The notes under the pieces were generated by a model, which searched no databases, was not told where the DNA came from, and saw only the letters and a list, made by a program, of their open reading frames with translations. From NCBI GenBank assembly GCA_017649745.1, contig JAGCGE010000155.1, positions 1 through 16,167 on the forward strand: a stretch of DNA of 16,167 nt, written 5' to 3'. The DNA is from Clostridiales bacterium. Its GTDB lineage: Bacteria; Bacillota_A; Clostridia; Saccharofermentanales; Saccharofermentanaceae. The first letter of the stretch is position 1; each line of letters begins with the position of its first letter. This document shows positions 7,701 through 14,360 of this stretch, one piece after another. The translations under genes were made by a program, and so were the position numbers.

Positions 7701-8060
7701 TTCCAGGCTAAGGCTAACGAGATCTACCACCCTTATGCTAGACCAGCGGAGAACAGTTCACATACTGATACTTCGACATTGCTTCTTACAGATGCGTTCG
7801 GAGATGAGATCCGCATCAATCGTGACAGTGAGAAGAAGTTCGAGTTTACGGTTCTTCCTTATTCGCCGGAGCAGATGAACGAGTTCTTGCATCAAGAGCA
7901 GCTTATGCAGAATGAGTATTGTGAGTTGTTCCTTGATTTCTGTTCTAAGGAGATCGAGAGAACTAAGACTAATACATCAAGCCTTCCACTTAAGAAGAAT
8001 GTAGCTTATAAAGAGAGCTTCATCTTTAAGTTCAAAGAGGGCAACATAATCCAAGAGTAA
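4782..8060 (+). CDS. LacZ-type glycoside hydrolase family 2 protein with a degenerate active site (probable pseudoenzyme)
   Basis: 1092 residues, no signal peptide, probably cytoplasmic. The LacZ domain order is recognisable: jelly-roll sugar-binding domain (~35-220, ending SGIFRPLFL), Ig-like domain (~225-370), TIM-barrel region (~375-600), second Ig-like domain (~600-745), an inserted acidic Glu-rich linker (~760-803), and the beta-galactosidase small-chain domain (~805-1085) with FYRCPSNIDR (849-858), YGRGPGESYYDRK (954-966) and HPYARPAEN (983-991). The catalytic centre is lost. The barrel segment HPSIVSWGFPNYN puts Tyr473 where E. coli LacZ has acid/base Glu461 (WSLGNES). SHYP has become SSFP. 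DEANIETHG is replaced by AMADSRYM, removing the Mg ligands. FRD (Asp201) is FRP. No counterpart of the nucleophile motif CEYAHAMGN is visible. LacZ-type hydrolysis is therefore unlikely; sugar binding or a scaffold role is inferred. The frame is intact across all domains. Confidence 0.88.
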   Translation: MEFGYSNDNFLPYESFDYIFSEREMPEFGLIKSPYSRNLSTWRFFLARTENDIPMGFDTPDFDDSEWELINVPSTWQTEGYGLPQNLLYDFPELLEYDKELKDSNISNKNYLTSTSAEDDEVGIYRTTVVFNEEELDRAIYLEASGITGSFEIYMNGKSIASEHSILTNKRLLLSGEAKLGINTLVIIVNRYDRDKNGKIIKELANFGFSGIFRPLFLTFESLLEMSNLHIKCKSLPNTYVDQLALDEKGTERKNVAKISRGDYMIFMDVKITNHTDYMMPFSVRTSILEARGDYDPYNLPFVKLNIEKQMEGTVDAGASTVFQSQAVAVHVAQWSDATPVQYDVVLELLDNEGRTICAKKRRFGFRTTEVILDKLNINDRRIPLMLTKYYEFDPKEGIAISVNRMRQDIVLMKRCGINGLIVSSFPANDMLLNLCDQYGMYVFAMADSRYMFDYVEAHMIHPSIVSWGFPNYNFASDKCKVIKNQCEIVDDTRPWYAESDMKGDITDFTPFPSEAGKVYGPWQDICLDRKSIFSKNKTGDNLFKTIPGRTRFDDDDADYKWIHQADLEGGKTREGSSIGQGIVDSDRNPHPIYFDIKKQCEMVSIFPDPNNPTSLTMRNIHPFAFTDEMILNWRLLLGGNVLLFGNGLVREIEPYGTRTLKFNIDVEKYLTDGWAEGNEKSISMYNNALSHELIFDISLKLAKDSFYSKEGHEIAFFQEILADEVASPVPTGKVLKSLNAFSVKHLIENDDITGLPVLPTASSETEEKEEEQKPVINEIIPSEGESSATEIMMEEELNKRKLEVLGMPQGLIVSADGVKVGFDRKTGSVNHLTLGNFEFLKGGFLPSFYRCPSNIDRTDKSFVLAKTIFSKENDYEGIQDSLEFVGCNYTCDDDVFTFISRYKSFAMKGEVVMCYEIQDNELKITLAFTPKYDMVRYGVRVPISKDDVICKWYGRGPGESYYDRKNATRFGIFQAKANEIYHPYARPAENSSHTDTSTLLLTDAFGDEIRINRDSEKKFEFTVLPYSPEQMNEFLHQEQLMQNEYCELFLDFCSKEIERTKTNTSSLPLKKNVAYKESFIFKFKEGNIIQE

Positions 8061-8087
8061 CCTTTTAGCAATTTTGTACTTCATACG

Positions 8088-8130
8088 ATAAACGGTCCGT
8101 AACAGTTTGTTCGGACCGTTTATTTGTTAT
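8088..8130 (+). terminator. Intrinsic terminator after the GH2-like gene
   Basis: A 12-bp perfect stem pairs ATAAACGGTCCG (8088-8099) with CGGACCGTTTAT (8112-8123) around a 12-nt loop. It is followed by a T-rich but interrupted tract (TTTGTTAT). It begins 28 bp after the stop codon. The stem is nearly symmetrical but the T-run follows only the plus-strand arm, so plus-strand termination is preferred. Confidence 0.75.
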
Positions 8131-8142
8131 GCCTGAATGACG

Positions 8143-8161
8143 TATAATATAAGAATGGAGG
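8143..8161 (+). promoter_or_regulatory. -10 box and RBS of the surface protein gene
   Basis: A perfect TATAAT at 8143-8148 lies just after the terminator. The ribosome site GGAGG (8157-8161) is 7 bases before the ATG at 8169. No good -35 is seen at the right distance (TTTATT at best, overlapping the terminator tail). The implied leader is only about 15 nt. Confidence 0.45.
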
Positions 8162-8168
8162 TGGTATT

Positions 8169-10964
8169 ATGCATAGAACATTGAAGAAGATCGTATCTGT
8201 TTCTCTTTCTGCAATCATGGCTCTCTCGGTCCTGACGTTTGTTCCTGCAGACGATAAAGCTGATTCAGCTAATGTACCGCTTGTGGTTAATGATCTTAAC
8301 GGCTACGCTTGCGGGATCAAAAAGACCACTATGGCAACTACCTCTTCCGGATATGTACGAGTAGTCTATGATGACGTCAACAGTAAACTCTACGTCGAAG
8401 AATATAATGATGATCTTGTAATCTCTACCAGACGAGAGATCGTTATGGAACTTCCGATATATGGTGGTTTTTACAGCAGTTCTGACGCGTACTATATCGC
8501 TTTCGGAAAGAATAATACAGACGAAGATACGAATGCAGAAGTCATTCGTGTTGTTAAGTATAATAAGAATTTCCAGAGAGTCAGCGCAGCTGTTATCAAG
8601 GGTGATACTGCTTTCGGACATCAGGTCAGATATCCGTTCTATCACGGTAATGTATCAATGACTGAGGTTAACGGAACATTGTATCTGACTACCGGTCATC
8701 AGGGATATGTCGATCCTCAGTACAATATGGGTCATCAGGGATATCTGATGATCGCGATTAATGAATCTAACATGACGGGTAAGATCGTAGATGCTGATCT
8801 TTGGCATTCGTTCTCGCAGCATATTAAGTCTAAGGATTCCAGTAATGTCTATCTCTTTGAAGAGAGTGAGGGAAGCAGACAGCTTCAGTTATCTAAGTTC
8901 AATACATCGACCAATAAGCGCAGCATCATATCTGTTATGGATATGGGTGGAACTCATACATCTGCTTGGGCTATTCCTACATATTGTCAGGGCTGTGATC
9001 TTGAATTGTCTTCTACCGGTGTTCTTTGTGTCGGTTCTTCCATAGATCAGTCGAGATACGATGATACTACTTATACCAAGACCTACAATGTTCTTGTTAC
9101 TTATACTCCGTATACTAGTTTTACTTCTTCCGGAACTACTCTCAGATGGTTGTCTGATCTTCCTGCAGGCACCACTATAAAAGATGTTAAGATCGCTAAG
9201 ATAAGTGATGATAAGTTCATAGTTCTTTGGAACTATGGTCTTGGTGATGTCACAAAAGCTAGTGAGGATCCGCTTTCTGCCTATACTTTCTATTACTGTT
9301 TTATCAATGGTAAAGGGGAGAAGATAGGAGATACCAAGTCTTTCACCGGATCTTTGTCAGAATGTAATCCTATCTGCAAGAACGGCAAGATCATATTCAG
9401 TTCTTCTACGAGTGGAGTAGTCGATTTCTATACGATCGACGGCAATTCCGGTAGTTGTTCGGTAAAATCTGTTCTCGTAGCTGGAACAAATGCCACATGG
9501 TCCTTTGATAAGAATACAGGTATAGTAACGATCTCAGGTTATGGAGCTATTTCTGACGGTATGAACTATGGCGGTGTACAGGATAAGGTTACAAAGATCA
9601 TTGTAGGTGAGGGTATCAACTCGATAGGAAAGAGATTCTGCTATAACCTCCAATCACTTAAGACTGTTGAACTTCCAACTACTCTTAAGTCTATTAGCAG
9701 TGAGTCTTTTTATTACTGTACAGCTATAGAGGATCTTAATATCCCTTACGGCGTAACATCTATACCTACAAGAGCATTCTACGGATCAAGGATCAAGAAT
9801 CTTTCTGTCCCTGATACAGTAACGGATATCTCTATTGATGCTTTCTATACAGGCTCTTATTGGATCTCGAATAATCAGCCTGTTAAGATGAGTGTAAAAG
9901 TCTACTGCACAGCTAATTCTTATGCGAAGACATTTTTCACGCAGAATAATATCAGCACTTATCCTGTTTCGATCACTGTTAAAGACAGGACAGCTCTTTA
10001 TACCGGTTCGCCGATATACGCTGGTGGAGCTGAGCTTAAGAATCTGACAGGGCAGGTAGGTTATAAGTATTTTTCTAATGCCGGCTGTACTTACGAGATC
10101 AAGGCACCAACTGAGCCCGGTAAATACTACTTCAAGGCTTACTATCTTAATAATCCTTCATTCCCGTCGTTATCGAGCAATCCTGCTTCGATCACTATCA
10201 AGAAAGATTCTTCCGGTGGAGATATACTTGCATTTGTCGGAAGACTTTATACTGAAGTATTAGGAAGAGAAGCAGAGTCTGACGGATTAAGTTACTGGAC
10301 TGATGAGCTCTACAATTTTAGACAGAGCGGTGCTCAGGTAGCTCGCGGTTTCACAGGAAGTCAGGAGCTTAAGGATAGAAATCTTAACGATACAGAATTC
10401 GTAGCTATGCTCTACAAGACGTTCTTTGACAGGTCTCCTGATGAAGAAGGCTATAGCTATTGGATGACATGCCTTGGAAGGGGAATGGATCGTAATCTTG
10501 TAGCCGAGAGCTTTATCGATTCACAGGAATGGGCTGATACATGTGCAAGTTATGGTATCCTTTCTGGCGGCTCGAAAACACCATCAGTTAGTATTAAGCC
10601 AAATGCACTTACATACGGTCTTGTCGAAAGAATGTATACAACAGCTATGAAACGTGAATATGATAGCGAAGGTCGTGAATTCTGGGCTTCTAAGCTTGCC
10701 AATTATGAGATGACGGGCGAGGAAGTTGGAATGAAGTTCTTCCTCAGTGAAGAAATGGAGAATTATAAACTTAGCGATTCTGAGTATGTAGAGAGACTTT
10801 ATCTGACATTTATGGACAGATCCAGTGATGCAGAAGGTAAAGCATTCTGGTTAGATCAGCTTGCTCATGGTTTCTCTAGGGAATATGTAGTCAGCGGATT
10901 TACCAGAAGTCCTGAATTTGTTGAAAGATGTCTTGAAGCCAGGATAATGCCTTATCGCTTGTGA
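8169..10964 (+). CDS. Secreted multidomain surface protein: probable beta-propeller, LRR_5 (BspA-like), Ig-like domain, four DUF4214 units
   Basis: 931 residues. The Sec signal peptide is residues 1-~34, with no lipobox. Residues ~40-440 contain repeated strand-rich segments (SGYVRVVYDD, KLYVEEYN, EVIRVVKYN, DKFIVLWNYG) that I read as a probable beta-propeller; this is inference. Residues ~440-600 are leucine-rich repeats of the LRR_5/BspA type (ITKI-like strands, LKTVELPTTLKSI, IPYGVTSIPTRAFYG, LSVPDTVTDISIDAFY). An Ig/MBG-like module follows (~600-678; LYTGSPIYAGG, EPGKYYFKAYY). The C-terminus has four DUF4214 units in two pairs, at ~689, ~744, ~818 and ~873, each with a (F/L/Y)V-x-x-(L/M)Y core and most with a DR/GR-x-x-(D/E)-x-(D/E)-G-x-x-(Y/F)W core. 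There is no LPXTG or membrane anchor, so retention may be non-covalent. Its stop overlaps the 3' end of rluF by 13 bp. The LRR and DUF4214 calls are strong. Confidence 0.85.
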   Translation: MHRTLKKIVSVSLSAIMALSVLTFVPADDKADSANVPLVVNDLNGYACGIKKTTMATTSSGYVRVVYDDVNSKLYVEEYNDDLVISTRREIVMELPIYGGFYSSSDAYYIAFGKNNTDEDTNAEVIRVVKYNKNFQRVSAAVIKGDTAFGHQVRYPFYHGNVSMTEVNGTLYLTTGHQGYVDPQYNMGHQGYLMIAINESNMTGKIVDADLWHSFSQHIKSKDSSNVYLFEESEGSRQLQLSKFNTSTNKRSIISVMDMGGTHTSAWAIPTYCQGCDLELSSTGVLCVGSSIDQSRYDDTTYTKTYNVLVTYTPYTSFTSSGTTLRWLSDLPAGTTIKDVKIAKISDDKFIVLWNYGLGDVTKASEDPLSAYTFYYCFINGKGEKIGDTKSFTGSLSECNPICKNGKIIFSSSTSGVVDFYTIDGNSGSCSVKSVLVAGTNATWSFDKNTGIVTISGYGAISDGMNYGGVQDKVTKIIVGEGINSIGKRFCYNLQSLKTVELPTTLKSISSESFYYCTAIEDLNIPYGVTSIPTRAFYGSRIKNLSVPDTVTDISIDAFYTGSYWISNNQPVKMSVKVYCTANSYAKTFFTQNNISTYPVSITVKDRTALYTGSPIYAGGAELKNLTGQVGYKYFSNAGCTYEIKAPTEPGKYYFKAYYLNNPSFPSLSSNPASITIKKDSSGGDILAFVGRLYTEVLGREAESDGLSYWTDELYNFRQSGAQVARGFTGSQELKDRNLNDTEFVAMLYKTFFDRSPDEEGYSYWMTCLGRGMDRNLVAESFIDSQEWADTCASYGILSGGSKTPSVSIKPNALTYGLVERMYTTAMKREYDSEGREFWASKLANYEMTGEEVGMKFFLSEEMENYKLSDSEYVERLYLTFMDRSSDAEGKAFWLDQLAHGFSREYVVSGFTRSPEFVERCLEARIMPYRL
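10235..10925 (+). repeat. Four DUF4214 repeats at the C-terminus of the surface protein
   Basis: In-frame protein repeats begin near residues 689, 744, 818 and 873. Each has an aromatic/aliphatic-V-x-x-LY helix, a short loop with (G/D/K)R and acidic residues, and a G-x-x-(Y/F)W helix, followed by a helix ending in a F-x-x-S-x-E-type motif (GSQEL, DSQEW, LSEEM, RSPEF). Units 1-2 and 3-4 form two tandem pairs joined by a ~25-residue Ser/Lys/Pro linker. DNA identity between copies is low, so the duplication is old. Confidence 0.75.
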
Positions 10965-11665
10965 GACAGGAGAATCTGCTTCTCTTTATTATTCAGATAC
11001 CGATATTCACCCGGTTTCATATCACCGAGAAGGATATTCATGAATCGTATTCTCTTAAGGCTTACGACACGATATCCGAGATATTCGCACATCCTTCTTA
11101 TCTGTCGGTTTAATCCTTGTGTCAGGATGATCCTGAATCTGTAAGGACCTTCAATATAGACTTTACATGGGAGAGTGGTCTGTCCTAATATTGGAAGACC
11201 ATTCTCCATTTTATTTTTGAAATCCTCATTGATCTTCTTGTTGACCTTAACAACATACTCTTTTTCGTGTCCGTGTTCGGCCCTTAAGAGCTTATTGATA
11301 ATGTCTCCGTCATTAGTAAGTAGAATAAGTCCAGAGGAGTTCTTATCAAGTCGTCCGATAGGGAATATCCTGTCTTCAAGTCCCAGATAATCGACAATAT
11401 TATCCTTATCTCTTGTATCTGTCGTACATGTAATGCCAAGAGGTTTATTAAGCGCAATATAGATATGATCATCGACTGGAACGCAAGGCTCGCCATTAAT
11501 GAGCACAGTCTGACCATCAAGTACTTTGCTTCCATTGGTAGCAGTAATACCATCGATGGTAACTTTGCCTTGTTCTATGAGTTCATCGGCCTGACGACGG
11601 GAACAGTATCCCGAAGATGAGATATACTTATTGATCCTTATACCGGATCCTTCGTTTAGAACCAT
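10952..11665 (-). CDS. rluF: 23S rRNA pseudouridine synthase RluF (RsuA/RluB/E/F family)
   Basis: 237 residues. It isomerises a specific uridine of 23S rRNA (U2604 in E. coli numbering) to pseudouridine in the cytoplasm. The N-terminal S4 RNA-binding domain (~8-67) contains RINKYISSSGYCSRRQADELIE. The catalytic domain has ALNKPLGITCTT (71-82), DNIVDYLG, and the signature FPIGRLDKNSSGLILLTNDGD (101-121) with catalytic Asp107. QGLNRQIRRMCEYLGYRV (183-200) follows. RDNIVDF-like and HEKEYVV segments and the conserved QGLNRQIRRMCE align closely with E. coli RluF rather than RsuA. It lacks the basic C-terminal tail of the E. coli enzyme. Its first 10 bases overlap the 3' end of the sensor kinase gene, and a GGAG site lies 10 bases before the ATG, so it is translated as the third gene of the regulator operon. 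The exact target position is inferred from homology. Confidence 0.92.
   Translation of the reverse strand: MVLNEGSGIRINKYISSSGYCSRRQADELIEQGKVTIDGITATNGSKVLDGQTVLINGEPCVPVDDHIYIALNKPLGITCTTDTRDKDNIVDYLGLEDRIFPIGRLDKNSSGLILLTNDGDIINKLLRAEHGHEKEYVVKVNKKINEDFKNKMENGLPILGQTTLPCKVYIEGPYRFRIILTQGLNRQIRRMCEYLGYRVVSLKRIRFMNILLGDMKPGEYRYLNNKEKQILLSHKR
10968..10993 (+). terminator. Weak candidate terminator between the convergent surface-protein and rluF genes
   Basis: GAGAA (10970-10974) pairs with TTCTC (10980-10984) around TCTGC, and the stem can be extended by two weak pairs. TTTATTATT follows. It starts 4 bases after the plus-strand stop but lies inside the 3' end of rluF. The stem is short and AT-rich, so the call is tentative. 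Confidence 0.3.
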
Positions 11666-13461
11666 GAATTCTGTGCTCCGACACGCTTCAGAGTGAACGT
11701 AAATGTTGTTCCTTCACCATAAGTACTGTCAACAGTGATGTCTTCACCCATGTAGGTGAGAAGCTCTTTGGCAATAGAAAGACCAAGGCCAGTTCCTTTT
11801 TTACCTCTTGCACGGTCAGCCTTAAAGAATCTGTCGAAGATATGAGGAATGTCATACTCGTGGATACCTTGTCCTGTATCGATAACAGAAACATAAACCT
11901 TATCAGTATCCTCGTGATATTCAGCTGCGATGGTAATGGAACCGCCGGCAGGTGTGTACTTTTTCGCGTTATCCATAAGGATAACGAGGATCTGCTCGAC
12001 ACGGTCAGGGTTACCCATAACGGTAGGGAGCTCACCGGTATTAAATGATACTTTAAATCCAAGCTGTGCATCTCTCATGACAGGCATGAACTTAGTCTCA
12101 ACTTCCATAAGAAGGCTGTTAAGATCGAATGGGAATGTCTTAAATGCCAAAGTCCTGGACTGCAACTTGGAAAGCTCGAGCATGTCGTCGATAAGTCTTG
12201 AAAGACGCATAGTCTCATGAAGGATGATTCCGTAATAGCGCATACGGTCTTCTTCCTTCTTAACCATACCGTCAGACAACGGTTCAACAAGTCCTCTGAG
12301 TGTCTGAAGAGGTGTACGAAGCTCATGTGAGATGTTAGCAACGTAATCCTTACGTGTTCTCTCGAGCTTAAGTTCTTCGGAAATATCTCGGAAGAATCCT
12401 GTAGCACCGATACAAGTTACATTATCAATATCGAACTTAGGGAAGATAGCTACATGATAAGCAAAGTTAGGACCTTCGATCGTATCTTCACTTGGCTCAG
12501 CAGTCTGGATACATTTCTCATATGCTTCCCATACTTCATCAAAAGGAATGAGCTGCAGTTTCTCGGTAAATAGGTTCTTTTTCTGTACCTTATCGAAAAT
12601 GGTATCTATCATCTTATTAACGAATATAGGCTTGCAATCTGAATCTACAACGACGATACCGTCGGTGATAACATCGAATACATCTTTAAGTCTGTTTCTC
12701 TCGATAGTAAGATCCGAGATGGATTTCGATAACTGATCGGCAAGATAGTTGAATGATTTAGCGATCTCTCCAACTTCGCCCTTATAATTCTCATTGGCTC
12801 TGACATTGAAGTCGCCGGCAGCATATTCTCTTGTAACACTGCTGATCTTGTTGATTGGTTCAACGATCTTTTTGGTAACAAGATAAACAGGGATGAGCAT
12901 CGCGAAAGCTACAAAGCATGTCGAGAGCAAAAGGACATTAACGAAGTTGTTTACTATCTCATTATTCTCAGATACGGATGAAACAGAAACAACATAGTAA
13001 GCTATCTGATCATCAATGATGATAGGTTCCTGAACAATAAAGATCCTGTCGATAACGTTCTTTCCGTCATTTAACGACTTGTAGTTATTAGATGCATCGA
13101 CCTTGTCGAGCATGTTGTTGATTACATAATCGATAGCGATCGAAAAGTATTTGGAATCTTCTTTTGACGGATTACTCGGACTATATATGATATTTCCGTC
13201 ACGAGAAAACAAGAAGATACTTCTGCCTGTTATCGAAGTGTCGGAAAACAGTGCATCAGTGATCTTCTCGTCATAAATCAATTCCGGTGAATCTGTAAAG
13301 AATGTCGCGATAGAAGTAGCTTGCTTAAAGGCTTTGTTTTGCGTTGTAAAAGTTGCAGATTTACCTGCAAGAACGAATGCAAAAGTTGTGAACAAAGCGG
13401 TTGCTAAAAGTGCAACCAACAACAAAATGATGGTCTTACGAAGCAAAACGCTTTTGAACAT
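11656..13461 (-). CDS. Membrane sensor histidine kinase (PhoR/ResE/WalK type: extracytoplasmic sensor, HAMP, PAS, HisKA, HATPase)
   Basis: 601 residues. TM1 is at ~8-31 and TM2 at ~174-196. They enclose a ~140-residue extracytoplasmic domain with the strand pairs SIFLFSRDGNIIYSP and AYYVVSVSSVSE, typical of Cache/PAS-like sensor folds. A HAMP linker follows (~190-248; KKIVEPINKISS, AAGDF). A PAS domain covers ~256-360 (VFDVITDGIVVVDSD, GFFRDISE). The HisKA domain carries the H box NISHELRTPLQTL with phospho-acceptor His379. The ATPase domain has the N box DNAKKYT (497-503), G1 DTGQGI (528-533), F box FDRFFK (542-547) and G2 GTGLGLSIAK (556-565), so the kinase core is complete. The start is 2 bases after the regulator stop, with GAGGTT inside the regulator's last codons as ribosome site. 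Partners are the upstream response regulator and, by operon, RluF. The ligand is unknown. Confidence 0.93.
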   Translation of the reverse strand: MFKSVLLRKTIILLLVALLATALFTTFAFVLAGKSATFTTQNKAFKQATSIATFFTDSPELIYDEKITDALFSDTSITGRSIFLFSRDGNIIYSPSNPSKEDSKYFSIAIDYVINNMLDKVDASNNYKSLNDGKNVIDRIFIVQEPIIIDDQIAYYVVSVSSVSENNEIVNNFVNVLLLSTCFVAFAMLIPVYLVTKKIVEPINKISSVTREYAAGDFNVRANENYKGEVGEIAKSFNYLADQLSKSISDLTIERNRLKDVFDVITDGIVVVDSDCKPIFVNKMIDTIFDKVQKKNLFTEKLQLIPFDEVWEAYEKCIQTAEPSEDTIEGPNFAYHVAIFPKFDIDNVTCIGATGFFRDISEELKLERTRKDYVANISHELRTPLQTLRGLVEPLSDGMVKKEEDRMRYYGIILHETMRLSRLIDDMLELSKLQSRTLAFKTFPFDLNSLLMEVETKFMPVMRDAQLGFKVSFNTGELPTVMGNPDRVEQILVILMDNAKKYTPAGGSITIAAEYHEDTDKVYVSVIDTGQGIHEYDIPHIFDRFFKADRARGKKGTGLGLSIAKELLTYMGEDITVDSTYGEGTTFTFTLKRVGAQNSWF

Positions 13462-13463
13462 TA

Positions 13464-14150
13464 TCAGTTAACCTCGAACTTATATCCTACGCTGTAAACA
13501 GTCTGGATACTCCATGAAGCACCTTCAAGGGATACTTTCTGTCTGATCCTCTTGATATGTGTATCAACAGTACGAGGATCGCCTGCGAAGTCATAACCCC
13601 AGATTTTAAAGAGGATCTGGTCTCTGCTCATTACCTGACCCTGGTTAGAAGCCAAAAGATGCAAAATCTCAACTTCCTTAGGTGTGCAAGGGATGATCTC
13701 GCCATTAACCTTGATCTGATAATTGTCCATGTTGACTTCGAGACCATCGAATCTCAAGACATTAGATGCTTCATTAGGTTCATTGCTTCTTCTAAGTACA
13801 GCCTTGATACGAGCGATTACTTCACGAGGTGAAAAAGGCTTAACGATATAATCGTCAGCGCCGATCTCAAGACCTACGACACGATCGATCTCTTCACCCT
13901 TAGCAGTAAGGATGATAATAGGTGTACTAAGTGTTTTTCTCACTTCTCGACAAACATCAAGTCCTGTCAATTCAGGCATCATTACATCAAGCAGGATAAG
14001 ATCAGGTTTATCTTCCGAAACCTTTGTAAGCGCTTCTCTTCCGTCATATGCGTCAGAGTGTGTAAAGTGCTCGTTTTCAAAATACAGAGCTAAAGACTCG
14101 TGTACGACAGGATCGTCATCGCAGATAAGGATGTGTGGTGTTTGTGACAT
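13464..14150 (-). CDS. OmpR/PhoB-family response regulator
   Basis: 228 residues. The receiver domain (~6-120) has the acidic cluster ICDDD (9-13), phospho-acceptor Asp55 (LILLD), Thr82 (ILTAKG) and Lys104 (YIVKPFS), so all conserved phosphorylation residues are present. The C-terminal winged-helix DNA-binding domain (~130-226) contains TPKEVEILHLLASN, the recognition-helix region DPRTVDTHIKRIRQKV, and TVYSVGYKFEVN. The start at 14150 (MSQTPHIL) is chosen because GGAGGA lies 10 bases upstream and the receiver begins there. An in-frame ATG at 14240 would add 30 hydrophobic residues and run over the promoter. It is the first gene of the operon with the sensor kinase and rluF. It probably activates or represses a cell-envelope or nutrient regulon; the divergent lipoprotein genes, which share its upstream region, are natural candidate targets (inference). 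Confidence 0.94.
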   Translation of the reverse strand: MSQTPHILICDDDPVVHESLALYFENEHFTHSDAYDGREALTKVSEDKPDLILLDVMMPELTGLDVCREVRKTLSTPIIILTAKGEEIDRVVGLEIGADDYIVKPFSPREVIARIKAVLRRSNEPNEASNVLRFDGLEVNMDNYQIKVNGEIIPCTPKEVEILHLLASNQGQVMSRDQILFKIWGYDFAGDPRTVDTHIKRIRQKVSLEGASWSIQTVYSVGYKFEVN

Positions 14151-14187
14151 ATAAATATCTCCTCCATAAAAATGACCCAATACACTA

Positions 14188-14193
14188 ATTATA
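14188..14193 (-). promoter_or_regulatory. Candidate -10 box of the regulator-kinase-rluF operon
   Basis: A perfect TATAAT on the minus strand (plus-strand ATTATA at 14188-14193) sits about 38 bp before the regulator ATG. No clear -35 is found at 16-18 bp. The surrounding 14190-14260 is extremely AT-rich. Confidence 0.4.
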
Positions 14194-14321
14194 TAATAAA
14201 TGTGAAAAATATCACTTAAAAAAAGAAAAATTTTCCTCAATTATTCATTATTTATGACACAATTCACACAGTTTTGCCCCGTGTAGAGCCACTGATTGGT
14301 GGTTTATCTTCAATAAAATAA

Positions 14322-14353
14322 TGTTATAATAACTCTGACATTTTTGCGAGGAG
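14322..14353 (+). promoter_or_regulatory. Extended -10 promoter and RBS of the lipoprotein pair
   Basis: TGT plus a perfect TATAAT (14322-14330) forms an extended -10; only a weak TTTATC is found in the -35 position. AGGAG at 14349-14353, 7 bases before the ATG at 14361, is the ribosome site. Confidence 0.55.
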
Positions 14354-14360
14354 TTTTTTA

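Larger units (their letters stand above)
14151..14360. promoter_or_regulatory. 210-bp divergent regulatory region between the two-component operon and the lipoprotein pair
   Basis: No coding sequence is seen here. It holds the minus-strand TATAAT at 14188-14193 and the plus-strand extended -10 at 14322-14330. A very AT-rich stretch covers about 14187-14260. TTCACA elements lie on opposite strands: one at 14263-14268 on the plus strand and one at 14201-14206 on the minus strand. A small CCAC-N6-GTGG dyad lies at about 14289-14302. I cannot assign an operator from one sequence; the opposed TTCACA elements are the only candidate regulator site I see. Confidence 0.4.

Noticed and set aside
14151..14240. 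Longer response-regulator start at 14240, adding 30 N-terminal residues
   Set aside because: The extension is hydrophobic, unlike any OmpR-family receiver, spans the TATAAT, and ignores the GGAGGA placed just before the ATG at 14150.
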